NCBI GenBank assembly: GCA_963832895.1
Contig: CAWHVQ010000015.1
Location: 415,807-479,806 of the forward strand
Reading direction: 5' to 3'
From: JAMXLO01 sp963832895
Lineage (GTDB): Bacteria; Pseudomonadota; Alphaproteobacteria; Acetobacterales; Acetobacteraceae
DNA length: 64,000 nucleotides
Both the position numbers and the translations under genes were made by a program. Positions 43,389-53,393 of this stretch are shown in pieces (the stretch's first letter is position 1; every line of letters starts with the position of its first letter). The notes beneath the pieces are model-generated. The model was not told where the DNA came from. It ran no database searches and saw only the letters and a list, made by a program, of their open reading frames with translations.

Positions 43389-45653
43389 GTGAACAGGGTG
43401 CTGCACGCTGTTCTGGCGGTCCCGCTCCTGCTTGCGCTCGCCGGGCGTCCGGCTTCTGCTGAAGACGCGCCGCGCTTCGTCGGGGCGCAAGCCTGCGCCG
43501 AGTGCCACGCCGCGGAGACCAATGCCTGGAAACGCTCCCACCACGCGCAGGCGATGCAGCCGGCCCTGCCTGCGACCGTGCTCGGCGACTTCTCCAACGC
43601 CACGCTCGAACATTTCGGGATGACGGCAAGGTTCTTCCGCGACGATGACCGCTTCATGGTGCGCATCGACGGGCCCGACCACATGCTGCACGACTACCCG
43701 ATCGCATACACCTTCGGCGTCTACCCGCTGCAACAATACCTGATTGTCTTGTCGGGTGGCCGCTACCAGGTGCTCGGGATCGCGTGGGACAGCCGGCCCA
43801 AAGACCAGGGTGGGCAGCGCTGGTATTACCTCTATCCCGACCAGCCCCTGCACGCTGGCGACCGGTTGCATTGGACCGGGCGCGATCAGACCTGGAATTA
43901 TCAGTGCGCCGCCTGCCACTCCACCGATCTACAAAAGAACTTCGATGTTGCGACTAACACTTACGCGACCAAATTCTCAGATGTGAACGTCGCCTGCGAG
44001 GCCTGCCACGGTCCCGGCTCCCGCCACATCACCTGGGCAAAGACGGGCACGGGCGACCCGCATAAGGGGTTAGTGGTGTGGCTGACCGCAGCGGATCGCG
44101 GGAAGTGGGAGATGAACCCACAAACCGGCATCGCGCATCGCACCGAGCTGGCGTCGCCTGCCGAACTTAACGCCTGTGGCGGCTGTCACGCGCGCCGATC
44201 GGTCATCGCCAGTGGCGCCACGGCGTTCCTAGATGCATATCTGCCCGCGCTGCTCGAGCCCGGCCAGTATCATGCTGACGGCCAGATCGACGGCGAGGTA
44301 TTCGAATACGGATCGTTCGTGCAGAGCCGAATGTTTCACGCCGGCGTCACTTGCACCAATTGCCACGAGCCGCACACAGCCAGGCTGCGAGAGCAGGGGA
44401 ATTCACTGTGCGCACAATGCCACATGCCGCAGAAGTTCGACATCGCACAGCACCATCACCACAAGCAGGATAGCCCCGGCGCGCAGTGCGTCAACTGCCA
44501 CATGCCGACGAAGACCTACATGGGTGTAGACCTGCGGCGCGATCACAGCTTCCGGGTGCCGCGTCCGGACCTGACGATGACGATTGGCGTCCCCAACACC
44601 TGCACCCAGTGCCACGCGGATAAGTCCGCGGACTGGGCGGCGAAGACGATCGCGGCGTGGTTTCCGGAGGGTCGGCAGGCCACGTCCCACTATGGCCTCG
44701 CGCTGGATGTCGGAAGGACCGGGTTGGCGGATACCGAGGCGCAACTCGACGCGCTGATCCGTAACACCACCGCGCCAGCAATCGCACGCGCCAGTGCCTT
44801 GCAGGCGCTGCCCCCCTACGCCACGGCCGCATCCGAGCTCACCGTCGAGGCGTCGGTCAGCGACCCCGAGCCACTCGTTCGTCTCGCGGCGCCGGCGATG
44901 CTGGCAGGGCGGCCCTCCCCGACGATCATAAAAGAGGTCACTTCCCTGCTGAGCGATCCCATCCGTGCGGTGCGGATCCAGGCCGCGCGTGCCCTTGCCG
45001 GTGTCGATCCGAGCACGCTGACCTCGGCGCAGCGGAGTGCTTATGATTCCGCCAACAAGGAACTGGTTGCCGCCGAGATGATCAACGCTGATCGGCCGGA
45101 GGCACATCTGAATCTTGGCTTGCTGGCGGTGCGGCAAGGGCGGGCTGACGAGGCCGAGGCGCAGTACCAAACCGCGCTGCGGCTCGATCCGAGCTTCGTT
45201 CCGGCGATGCTCAATCTCGCAGACCTGGATCGTACGCGCGGTATGGACCAAGAGGGCGCTGCGCTGCTGCGCAAGGCGATCGCCATCGAGCCGGACAACG
45301 CGGATGTTCATTACGCGTTCGGCCTGCTGTTGGTGCGCCAGCATGATCCGGCGGCGATGGCGGAGCTGCGCCAGGCCAACGAGCTGGCACCGGCCAACGC
45401 CCGGTACGCCTATGTCTATGCCGTTGCGTTAAACTCGACCGGCGCCGCAGCGCCGGCGATGATGCTGCTGGAACACACGCACCAGCAGCATCAGGCCGAT
45501 CGCGATGTTTTGGTAGCACTGGTATCGATCGCCCAACAGCAGGGCGATCAGCCGACGGCGCTGCGGCATGCTCGGGAGCTGGCGGCGCTCGAGCCTAACG
45601 ACGAGCAGATTCGCCGGTTGGTGCAACAGTTGAGTGGCGCCGTGGCACATTAG
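43389..45653 (+). CDS. Octahaem cytochrome c with HEAT-like and TPR repeats
   Basis: The precursor has about 754 residues (GTG 43389; TTG 43386 possible) with a signal peptide (AVLAVPLLLALAGRPASAED). Eight CxxCH haem sites are visible in order: CAECH, CAACH, CEACH, CGGCH, CTNCH, CAQCH, CVNCH, CTQCH, all in the first 430 residues. A helical HEAT-like region follows (around SDPEPLVRLAAPAMLAGRPS and DPIRAVRIQAARALAG). TPR repeats then run to the end: AHLNLGLLAVRQGRADEAEA and DVHYAFGLLLVRQHDPA. Multihaem/TPR fusions of this layout are usually periplasmic redox proteins of unknown partner. It is the last gene of the envelope locus, 318 bp after the sulfatase; that gap holds nothing recognisable. 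Confidence 0.88.
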   Translation: MNRVLHAVLAVPLLLALAGRPASAEDAPRFVGAQACAECHAAETNAWKRSHHAQAMQPALPATVLGDFSNATLEHFGMTARFFRDDDRFMVRIDGPDHMLHDYPIAYTFGVYPLQQYLIVLSGGRYQVLGIAWDSRPKDQGGQRWYYLYPDQPLHAGDRLHWTGRDQTWNYQCAACHSTDLQKNFDVATNTYATKFSDVNVACEACHGPGSRHITWAKTGTGDPHKGLVVWLTAADRGKWEMNPQTGIAHRTELASPAELNACGGCHARRSVIASGATAFLDAYLPALLEPGQYHADGQIDGEVFEYGSFVQSRMFHAGVTCTNCHEPHTARLREQGNSLCAQCHMPQKFDIAQHHHHKQDSPGAQCVNCHMPTKTYMGVDLRRDHSFRVPRPDLTMTIGVPNTCTQCHADKSADWAAKTIAAWFPEGRQATSHYGLALDVGRTGLADTEAQLDALIRNTTAPAIARASALQALPPYATAASELTVEASVSDPEPLVRLAAPAMLAGRPSPTIIKEVTSLLSDPIRAVRIQAARALAGVDPSTLTSAQRSAYDSANKELVAAEMINADRPEAHLNLGLLAVRQGRADEAEAQYQTALRLDPSFVPAMLNLADLDRTRGMDQEGAALLRKAIAIEPDNADVHYAFGLLLVRQHDPAAMAELRQANELAPANARYAYVYAVALNSTGAAAPAMMLLEHTHQQHQADRDVLVALVSIAQQQGDQPTALRHARELAALEPNDEQIRRLVQQLSGAVAH

Positions 45654-46148
45654 GCGGACTAACCTAGGCCGCGGTGCCTTGGGTAATGCGGATTCCGGGG
45701 CTTGCCGGTGGCGGATGGCGCACGTGCGCAACCTTGCCCCTCATAGCGGCACGGTCGAATGGTGGGATCGCGGTTGCGTGCCCCCGCAACCGCCTACCTC
45801 TACCGCAACCCCGTGGGTAAATGCAGGCGGGGAGAGAACCCTTTTAGGCTGCGCGGGGCGGGGACGTCCTATTTTCCCCGGGCAGGCGGCGCTGAGACGG
45901 TCAGAGACCAGTTCTCAGTTTCGTCGCACCAGGGACGCCAAGCTTTGCAAAGCGCTAGCATATCGTTGCAAATTATTCTCATGGCCCGGGCAGGCTCAGG
46001 GCAGGCGACCGCACGACAAAGGGATCTTCCGCCGGGCGGGCACTGAACCGCCCAGGGGCTGTGGGGGCCAGATAAGCCCGCGCTGATTCGCGCCGCTTCC
46101 GCCGAGTAGGTCGCCGCCGCAAATTCGCCCACAGGATCGGTAGCTTCA
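45654..46148. other. 495 bp with no recognisable gene
   Basis: No frame on either strand has a start signal and protein-like content. I looked for riboswitch boxes and IS ends and found none that I would defend. It separates the envelope locus from a block of decayed small genes. Confidence 0.4.
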
Positions 46149-46626
46149 GTGGAACATGGCAATCGCATATATGCGTCCATGGCGCGCGCCGATGCCATTG
46201 CCGGACTGCTCGGTAACGCGTCTCGCGCCCTGGCCGAACTCGGCGGCCATGATGCCGTCGCAGATGCGCTGCTGATCATGCGCGATCACACCGACAGCTT
46301 GCCAGCTGCCCTCGGCGCCGCACCTGGCTGGCGTGCCTCTGCCCGGCAGCGCGCGCGTGCTGAGGCGTTGCGCGCCCTGGCGCGGTGTTGTTGGGTCCTG
46401 CAGCGCCCACCAGGCTGCCGAGCGCGTTGCGGCGGCGATCACGGCCTATGCCAGCACGGCGTGGAAAGCGGATCGCATCGGCGGCGCCAGGCCGTCCGAT
46501 GCAGTGCACGGCCTGGCGTATGACTTCTTGATCGCCAATGCTGGACAGCCGCCGGCGTCCGAAACGGTGCGCAGCCTGCCGGGTATTGAAGTCTCTCGCG
46601 ATTACCCAGCCGAAGATGCAGCTTGA
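46149..46626 (+). pseudogene. Frameshifted hypothetical gene
   Basis: The first frame starts at ATG 46149 (IYASMARADAIAGLLGNASR, then LGGHDAVADALLIMRDHTDS) and degenerates near 46390. A second frame then continues with AAERVAAAITAYASTAWKAD and GLAYDFLIANAGQPPASETV to a stop at 46626. Joined, they give about 158 residues of helical protein. I do not recognise it. It is the first of three short, frameshifted genes in a row on one strand, a pattern that would fit remains of a phage or plasmid module, without direct proof. Confidence 0.45.
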
Positions 46627-46737
46627 TCCGCATGGCATTCAGACCACGCACGGCAGCTGCAGCAGCCGATATAGCCGATGACCAGGTGGCGCCCATCGAC
46701 GCGCACCCGGAGTTTCTGAAGCTGAACGCAATGCGCA

Positions 46738-47286
46738 TTGCCATCAGGACCGCGCTTGAGAACCGCCGGCAGCATCGCCCACGGGTCAGCGTGTTGCGCA
46801 GATGCGCGAACGCGCTGCACAAGTTCCTGCAATATCACGAGGCGCCACGGACACCGAACGCCCGACGCATTGCCGTTGCCACTCGCTCGAGCTTTGGAGC
46901 TGGCCGACCGCGCAGAGGTGGTGGAGCCCGAGGATCACAGCAAGCGCATCGCGCGCCTTCGCGTGGAGGAGCGTTTGCTCGCGGACGGGCCTGGCGCGAT
47001 TGACGAGGCACAGGACGCGCTGCGGGATGCGGAGAGTTTGGAGGTCGCCCGACGACTGCAGCCGACACACCGCGCTGTGCTGGTCAGGGTGTGGCAAGCA
47101 GCTGCAGCATTGTCGGCCGCGCTTGATCGAGAGCGTGAATTGTTCGCCGCACCGCGGCTATACGCCTCGGCCCGACATTCTGCAGCGACCAGGGCTGCAT
47201 TGCGGCGCCATGTTGGGATCTCAGTCGGCATACGACAGCGAGATCAGCACCCTGCGTCGACGGCTTGAAGCAATGAGCCTCCTGCC
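46738..47286 (+). pseudogene. Frameshifted hypothetical gene
   Basis: A convincing helical stretch reads LARALELADRAEVVEPEDHS, RIARLRVEERLLADGPGAID and AALSAALDRERELFAAPRLY. Near 47200 the frame shifts and ends with SAYDSEISTLRRRLEAMSLL at 47286, immediately before the ATG of the next gene. An upstream portion in other frames (46623-46860) may also belong to it. The content is Ala/Arg/Glu-rich and probably coiled-coil. Function unknown. Confidence 0.4.
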
Positions 47287-47662
47287 ATGACCGGCGAGGT
47301 GCACGAGCTGCTGAACACCTGGCGGCAGGAGATTGACGCGGGACCTGGCCGCGGCCCGTGAGGCCCTTGTCCTGGCGCGCATCGCGGTTGCCAGGGCGAA
47401 CGACGCGGCCGTTGCGGCGCGCGCTGCGGCGAAGGAGCTGGCGGACGTAGTGTCGCCTCTCCCGCAGCATATCACCCTAGCCGCGTCACTCTCGGCGCGC
47501 GTGCCGGAGCGCCAGGACGTGCTGCGTCGGATGACGGGCGCGCACAGCTTGGCCGCGGCGACGGTGCAAAGTGTGTCGCGCCGCATTGCCGATCTGCAGG
47601 CGGCGCTTGACCAGATTGACCAGCTCGCCGCGACGGAGACTCCTGCGGAGCTGGCCGCATGA
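47287..47662 (+). pseudogene. Frameshifted hypothetical coiled-coil gene
   Basis: ATG 47287 begins TGEVHELLNTWRQEIDA and then shifts near 47335 into the frame DLAAAREALVLARIAVARAN, AAVAARAAAKELADVVSPLP and RIADLQAALDQIDQLAATET, which stops at 47662. The product would be about 124 residues, almost wholly helical. It starts directly after the preceding gene's stop, so the genes were coupled. No family recognised. Confidence 0.4.
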
Positions 47663-47709
47663 TGCGGCCGCAACAGAAAATGTCGGATGCGGCAGCGTCT
47701 TTTTTGCGG

Positions 47710-48140
47710 TGTTCCAAACTCGCCGGCCACCCGCGCGATGCTGCGGCCTGGCGTGCAATGTGCGAGTATGCGAACAGCGCGCTAGTGCCGCCGAGTAGTG
47801 GGCTCGCCGACCTGCACGTCATTCTGGCACAGGCGGTCATGGGCGATGATGCGGCCCTCGACGTCCGTGCCCGCCAGATGGAGGATCTGGCGCGCGAGAG
47901 GCGTTACCCGTCAGGCTCATATTTTCCGGGTACTGTCGCGCTTTACGGCGTACGAACGCTGGGATTTCTCCACGGCGATCGAGGTGCTTGCCCCACTGGC
48001 CGGGGAAGGCGAGCGCATTGGCGGCGGCCGAGCGCAGCACGACCTGATCGAGTTCACCTTGTTGAAGGCCTATCTCGAGGTCGATCGGTTGGAGGAGGCA
48101 CGGCATCTGCTTAGCGCGCGGCGACCTGGACTTCCGGCGT
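47710..48140 (+). pseudogene. TTC38-like tetratricopeptide protein, C-terminal fragment
   Basis: The frame encodes GHPRDAAAWRAMCEYANSAL, then SGLADLHVILAQAVMGDDAA and RQMEDLARERRYPSGSYFPG. After a shift near 47935 it continues AYERWDFSTAIEVLAPLAGE, then QHDLIEFTLLKAYLEVDRLE and EARHLLSARRPG. This order matches the C-terminal part of bacterial TTC38-like TPR proteins as I remember them. The N-terminal three quarters are absent and the tail is lost before 48140. A fragment only. Confidence 0.55.
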
Positions 48141-48465
48141 TCCCGTTGCGGGGGTTGCGGCGGTGCACTAACCTGCGGAGCAGCCAGTTGCATGGCTCTG
48201 TCCCGAGCTGCCGACACCGTCGCCGCAAGCTCATCCTGCGTGCGCCGAACAACAACCGGAGAGCGGGTCTGGACCATGAATATCACGAATCTGCTGCCGT
48301 GGCTGGTGAAGGCGGCAGGTACGTTCTCTTCGTGGAACCAGACGTTCGTTCATCGATCGCAGCCGGCTGGCCGTTTGCTGACGCGCCTACGAATAGCAGC
48401 TTGGGTCACTTAGGCGACATTGGAACTCAGACACCACGAAGCGTAGATCTTGTGATCTCCGCTCC
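48141..48465. other. 325 bp with no supportable gene
   Basis: Only a chimeric open frame crosses this stretch, joining the TPR fragment to the IS fragment that begins at 48466. I see no start signals, repeats or RNA features in it. Confidence 0.4.
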
Positions 48466-49473
48466 TCTATATCCAAAAAAAAGTTGCGGCGCTGCTGGGC
48501 ATCCCGCTGACGCCCAGCGACGGCGAAGCTTGACCGAGGCTGTCGTTGCACTCGCACCCGCCCGCGGCATGACCGCCGCGGTCTGCGCCGCGCTTGGGGT
48601 GTCACGTGCCAGCGTCCAGCGCCGCCGCTCCCGCCTGGCCGCGCCACCGGCAATCGACCGCCAGCGAGCGAAGCCGACCCGGGCATTGAGCGATCCGCAA
48701 CAGCAGGTGGTACTGGAGCTGTTGCATGCGCCGCGCTTCGCAGACCAGGCGCCGGCCGAAATCTACGCCAGCCTGCTCGATGAAGGCGTCTACCACTGCT
48801 CGATCCGCACCATGTATCGCATTCTTGGACAACACGGCGAAGTCCGCGAACGCCGCGAGCAGCTCCGCCATCCCGCCTACCGGAAGCCCGAACTTATCGC
48901 CGAACTGCCCAACCAGGTCTGGTCCTGGGACATCACGAAACTTATGGGACCAACGAAGTGGAGCTACTTCTATCTGTACGTCATTCTGGACATCTTCAGT
49001 CGCCGCGTGGTGGGTTGGTGCGTGGCTGATGCAGAGAGCGCCGCGCTGTTCAGGCCGTTGTTTGATGATGCCATTGCGAAACACAACGTGCTTCCCGGTC
49101 AACTCACCCTGCACGCCGACCGCGGCGGCCCGATGAAGGCCAAGGCTACCGCGTTGCTGCTTGCCGACCTCGGCGTCACCCGTTCACACAACAGACCGCA
49201 TACCTCCAACGACAATCCGTTCTCCGAGAGCCACTTCAAAACCCTCAAGTATCAGCCGCGCTTCCCTCAACGCTTCGGCTGCATCGAGGACGCCAAAAGC
49301 TTCTGTCGCCGCTTTTTCGATTGGTACAATCAGCAGCATCACCATGCCGGGATCGGCTTGATGACACCGGACCAGGTCCACTACGGTCAGACCGATGCCA
49401 TTCACGCCGCACGTCAGAACACACTCGATCGCGCGTTCCGCAACAACCCAGAGCGCTTCGTCAACAAACCACC
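48466..49473 (+). mobile_element. Second IS3-type element, copy B2 (both ends missing)
   Basis: Identity with copy B1 begins at ATATCCAAAAAAAAG, the frameshift site, and ends at AACAAACCACC. orfA and both termini are absent. orfB is preserved with Tyr at the codon that is a stop in B1, and all three catalytic acidic residues are present. Its frame is fused at both ends to foreign sequence, giving an apparent 581-codon chimera from 47798 to 49543. Immobile by itself. Confidence 0.82.
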
Positions 49474-49728
49474 AGGCGTGAACCTTCGTCAGCGCAACCG
49501 CACCGTCTCACTGCCTTGCTTGTCCTCATGCCCCCCCGCATAGTCAGCAGACACGCAACCAGCGACTGGAAGGGACAGCGCCATGACATCATCCGCCCCA
49601 CATTTCGGCTGGATGATGGGTGCTGTTGGCGCCGACAGTGAACCTGATGCCGCGCTGTACCGGCAGATGATCGCTGAAGTTGACCCGGTTTCGTGGACAC
49701 CGGACCGTTTGCGTTCAAGGAGTCCACG

Positions 49729-50043
49729 ATGGCCAAGACAAGATTGCCCTATGCACCTGAGTTCCGCGGCCAAATGGTAGAACTGGTGCGTGCTGGCCGT
49801 ACGCCGGAGGAGCTGGCGTCGGAGTTTGAACCGACGGCACAGTCGATCAGGAACTGGGTTGCGCAGTCCGAGCGCAATGCTGGGCGTGGCGACGGCGGCC
49901 TGACAACATCGGAGCGCGAGGAGCTCAACCGACTGAGGCGTGAGAACCGTCAACTCCGAGTTGAGCGTGGGATCCTCTCAAAGGCGGCGGCCTGGTTCGC
50001 TCGGGAGACGAACGCGATCCCTGCGAAGGGTTCCGGTTCGTGA
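49729..50043 (+). CDS. IS3-family transposase OrfA (copy 3)
   Basis: Identical in protein sequence to the OrfA of copies 1 and 2, with ATG behind AAGGAG, helix-turn-helix and zipper-like helix. It ends in the GTGA overlap with orfB. Confidence 0.92.
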   Translation: MAKTRLPYAPEFRGQMVELVRAGRTPEELASEFEPTAQSIRNWVAQSERNAGRGDGGLTTSEREELNRLRRENRQLRVERGILSKAAAWFARETNAIPAKGSGS

Positions 50044-51095
50044 GCGATCACCAGGCGAGTTACCCGATCGTCACCATGTGCAGGCTGCTGGGTGTCTCCT
50101 CTAGCGGCTACTACGCGTGGGCGAAGCGGCGGCCATCGCGGCGGGCAGAGACAGACGCTGCACTGATCGCGGAGATCCGTGTGGCGCACGGAGCCTCGCA
50201 CGGTACCTACGGTGCGCCACGCATCCATGCCGAGCTTGCGGCCAACGGCATTCAGGTTGGCCGCAAACGCGTCGCGCGGTTGATGTCGCGAGCCGGTCTT
50301 GCCGGTGTGTGTCGCCGCAAGTTCGTCGTCACCACTCTCAAGAGCGACAGCCGTCAGGCACCAGACCTGGTCGAGCGCAATTTCACGGCGGAAGCGCCTG
50401 ATCGGCTGTGGGTCGCCGATATCACCTATATTCCGACATGGGCGGGCTTTCTCTATCTCGCTGTCGTGCTCGATGCGTACAGTCGCCGCATCGTCGGCTG
50501 GTCGATGGGTACCACGCTCGCCACGCAACTGGTGCTTGACGCTCTGAACATGGCACTGATGACGCGGCAGGCCAGGGGCGTGATCCATCACTCCGACCAA
50601 GGCTCGCAATACACCTCGATCGAGTTCGGCCACCGCTGCCGGGACGCCGGCGTGCGCCCCTCGATGGGTTCGGTCGGCGACGCATACGACAATGCCATGT
50701 GCGAGAGCTTCTTCGCCACGCTCGAATGCGAGCTTCTCGATCGCTGCCGGTTCAAGACACAGGCCGAAGCGCGCAATGCCACCTTCGCGTTCATCGAAGG
50801 TTTCTACAATCGGCGGCGACGCCATTCCTCGATCGGATATCTCTCACCAATCAACTACGAGCGCCGGCATCACGCGCTGGCGGTCGATCCCGACGCGCAC
50901 CAGCCTGCCGTCGTGCTCGCGACCGTCAAGGACAAGCCCCCCGGGCGGCCGCAAGATGCGGCCGTCCTTGACCGCCGCTGCGCGCCACGGCCGCATCATC
51001 CTGCGGGTCGGGGCGGAAGAATGGCTCCGCCAGGGGCCGAACCAAAGAATGTCTCGAAAGCCGACGCCAACATGCCGTCAGATCAGATAGCATGA
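50040..51095 (+). CDS. IS3-family transposase OrfB (copy 3)
   Basis: Identical to the OrfB of copies 1 and 2, with an intact DDE triad and the same long C-terminal extension. Its stop (TGA, 51093-51095) overlaps the ATG at 51092 that opens a frame into the downstream LLM oxidoreductase, an ATGA arrangement that would allow translational coupling between transposase and the interrupted gene. Confidence 0.92.
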   Translation: MSDHQASYPIVTMCRLLGVSSSGYYAWAKRRPSRRAETDAALIAEIRVAHGASHGTYGAPRIHAELAANGIQVGRKRVARLMSRAGLAGVCRRKFVVTTLKSDSRQAPDLVERNFTAEAPDRLWVADITYIPTWAGFLYLAVVLDAYSRRIVGWSMGTTLATQLVLDALNMALMTRQARGVIHHSDQGSQYTSIEFGHRCRDAGVRPSMGSVGDAYDNAMCESFFATLECELLDRCRFKTQAEARNATFAFIEGFYNRRRRHSSIGYLSPINYERRHHALAVDPDAHQPAVVLATVKDKPPGRPQDAAVLDRRCAPRPHHPAGRGGRMAPPGAEPKNVSKADANMPSDQIA

Positions 51096-52169
51096 CCCCA
51101 AGCTCTCACCCCTCCACGAAACCGGGGCAAGTCCACGCCGACGCCGAACTTGGCGCCGAGCTTGGCTATGACGCCGCCTGGGTCGTCGAGCACCACTTCT
51201 CCGACTACTACCCGACGCCGAGTCCGCTGCTGCTGCTGTCGCACATCGCCGCGCGCTGTCCCGGGCTCGGGTTGGCCACAGCCGTGCTGGTCACACCGTG
51301 GCATCAACCGCTCCGCATGGCCGAGGAGATCGCCATGCTCAGCCTGTTGACCGACGCGCCGCTGTACATCGGTCTCGGCCGAGGCAACGCGCCGCTTGAG
51401 TATGAAGCCTTCGACGTCGCCATGGCCGAGGCCAACGATCGATTTGATGAGTGCCTAGCGATCGTACGCCTCGCGCTCCAGGGCGAACCATTCACCTATA
51501 AAGGCAAATATCTGCGCGTGCCGCGCGAGATCAGGCTGCGTCCAACGCCGCGGCTCGACAAAATGATGTTCCTCGGCGCGGTCGGCCAGCCAAGCAGTGG
51601 AGCAAAGCTTGCCAAGCTCGGTCTGCCGCCGATGCTCACCGGGCATTCGCCGCTGGAGGCCCAGCGGCAGATCCTGACGGCGTGGGATGAAACTACGCAA
51701 CAGATTGGCGGCGATACAGCCGCGCCGAAGGTCGGTTCGTCGATCCTGGTCATGGCGGACACCGACCGCGAGGCCGACGAACTAGCACGCCGCTACGTTC
51801 CGCGCTGGTATCAGTTACAGGTCGAACACTACGCGTTCGACGCTGAGCGCCATGCCAATGTGCCGGGTTACCAGCCGTTCCACGAAACGCACAAGCGGCG
51901 GCAGGTGTTTTGCAACCCCGACAACCTTGGCCCGCTGATCGACGCGTCACTCATCGGCAGTGCCGAAACTGTACACGTCAAACTGCAATACCTGCTCGAT
52001 GTCGGCTACAGCCACGTCATCCTGATCCCGTCAATTCCGAGCGTGCCGGCCTCCTTGCGGCAGGACTGGCTGACGCGTTTCGCTCGCGACGTGATGCCGC
52101 ATTTCCGGTTGCGTTGTTGAATTCCGTCTTACGTCGATCACCGGCGTGACACGAAGAACGGGGGAAACC

Positions 52170-53393
52170 ATGACGTCGAGAACAGGCGGATTGCTATTCG
52201 CGTTGTCGCTCGTGGCGCTGCTGTTGGGCAGGGGCGCTGGTGCGGCCGACCAGACGATAAGGATCGGCGTCCTCACCGACATGTCGGGCGTGGCGGTGGA
52301 CGATATGGGGCCGGGCTCGGTGCTTGCCGCGCAGATGGCTGCCGAGGACATGGGCGGAATCGTCGCAGGTATGAAGATCGAGATCGTGTTCGCCGATCAC
52401 CTGCAGAAGCCCGATGTCGGCGCCACTATCGTACGCCGATGGTTCGATCAAGAGAATGTCGACGCGGTGGCCGATGTGCCGAACTCCTCTGTGGCATTGG
52501 CTATCAACCAGATCACGCGCGCTGCCAACAAGGTGCTGCTGCCGTCGAGTTCGCAGTCACTGGAACTCACCGCATCACAATGCTCGCCGAACACGGTCCG
52601 CTGGACCATTGATACTTGGGCGACCTCGCACAGCTTACCGGCGGCGCTGATGAAGGACGGCGGCGACAGGGCGTGGTTCTTTGTGCACGCTGACAACGCC
52701 TATGGCCGCGACCTAACCCGCAACGCGACAGAGGCAGTGACCACGCTAGGCGGCAGGGTGGTCGGAACGGTCGCACATCCGCTCGGCATCACCGATTTCT
52801 CGTCGTTCGTCGTGCAGGCTGGTTCGTCCGGCGCTCAGGTTGTCGGACTGGCGAATTACAGTGCCGACCTCACCAATTTTCTCAAGCAAGCGAACGAGTT
52901 TGGCCTGCTCAAGGGTGGCCAACAGATCGCGGCCTTCGTGCTGGACATCAACAACGTGCGCGCGGTCGGACTGAAGCTGACGCAGGGACTGTATACCGCG
53001 ACGCCATTCTATTGGGATCGTAATGACGATACCCGGGCCTTCGCCGCCCGCTTCGTTGTGCGGCATCCATTGAAGATCTACGTCAATGAGTTCACGGCGG
53101 GCGTCTACGCCTCGGTGACGCATTATCTTAAGGCGGTCGCCGCACTGGGTGACAAAGGCGATGGTCGCGCGGTGGTGGCGAAGATGAAGGCGATACCGAC
53201 GGACGACAAGCTGTTCGGCAAGGGGAGGGTTCGCGAAGATGGCAGCGTGATTCATCCGATCTATCTGTACCAGGTGAAGTCGCCAGAGGAATCGAAAGGC
53301 GAATGGGACTACTTCAAGCTAGTCGAGACGTTGCCGGGTCAGGAGGCGTTCGGTCCGATGAACAAGGCGTGTCCTCTAGTGTCGGGGGGATAG
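52170..53393 (+). CDS. Periplasmic ligand-binding protein, branched-chain amino acid type
   Basis: From ATG 52170, behind GGGGGAAACC, the precursor has 407 residues with a signal peptide (LLFALSLVALLLGRGAGAAD). It follows the Peripla_BP_6 fold: IRIGVLTDMSGVAVDDMGPG, VEVVF-like EIVFADHLQKPDVGATIVRR, NSSVALAINQITRAANKVLL, and YGRDLTRNATEAVTTLGGRV. Proteins of this type beside PQQ-dependent dehydrogenases are usual and may bind the alcohol or an aromatic substrate. No cognate HisMQ- or LivHM-type permease is present here, so it may work as a sensor or donor to another system. It lies 49 bp after the LLM gene. Confidence 0.88.
   Translation: MTSRTGGLLFALSLVALLLGRGAGAADQTIRIGVLTDMSGVAVDDMGPGSVLAAQMAAEDMGGIVAGMKIEIVFADHLQKPDVGATIVRRWFDQENVDAVADVPNSSVALAINQITRAANKVLLPSSSQSLELTASQCSPNTVRWTIDTWATSHSLPAALMKDGGDRAWFFVHADNAYGRDLTRNATEAVTTLGGRVVGTVAHPLGITDFSSFVVQAGSSGAQVVGLANYSADLTNFLKQANEFGLLKGGQQIAAFVLDINNVRAVGLKLTQGLYTATPFYWDRNDDTRAFAARFVVRHPLKIYVNEFTAGVYASVTHYLKAVAALGDKGDGRAVVAKMKAIPTDDKLFGKGRVREDGSVIHPIYLYQVKSPEESKGEWDYFKLVETLPGQEAFGPMNKACPLVSGG

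Larger units (their letters stand above)
49675..51135 (+). mobile_element. IS3-family element, copy 3 (1461 bp)
   Basis: Same length and ends as copies 1 and 2, flanked by a perfect CGC direct repeat (49672-49674 and 51136-51138). It is an undisturbed insertion with 3-bp target duplication inside the LLM oxidoreductase gene, in the same direction as that gene. Confidence 0.95.
49583..52120 (+). pseudogene. LLM-class flavin-dependent oxidoreductase split by IS3 copy 3
   Basis: The gene starts at ATG 49583 (TSSAPHFGWMMGAVGADSEP) and is interrupted at 49674. Removing the IS and one CGC repeat restores one frame of 357 residues across the junction (QMIADAELGAELGYDAAWVV). The body is luciferase-like: HHFSDYYPTPSPLLLLSHIA, ATAVLVTPWHQPLRMAEEIA, YIGLGRGNAPLEYEAFDVAM and VKLQYLLDVGYSHVILIPSI. 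Such enzymes use reduced flavin to oxidise small organic substrates. The IS itself supplies an in-frame ATG at 51092 that would give a 342-residue protein lacking only the first 30 residues, so partial function is conceivable. It heads the PQQ cluster. Confidence 0.85.

Noticed and set aside
47798..49543. Apparent 581-codon gene
   Set aside because: A chimera of a TPR-protein fragment, non-coding sequence and the interior of an IS transposase, created by insertions and deletions.
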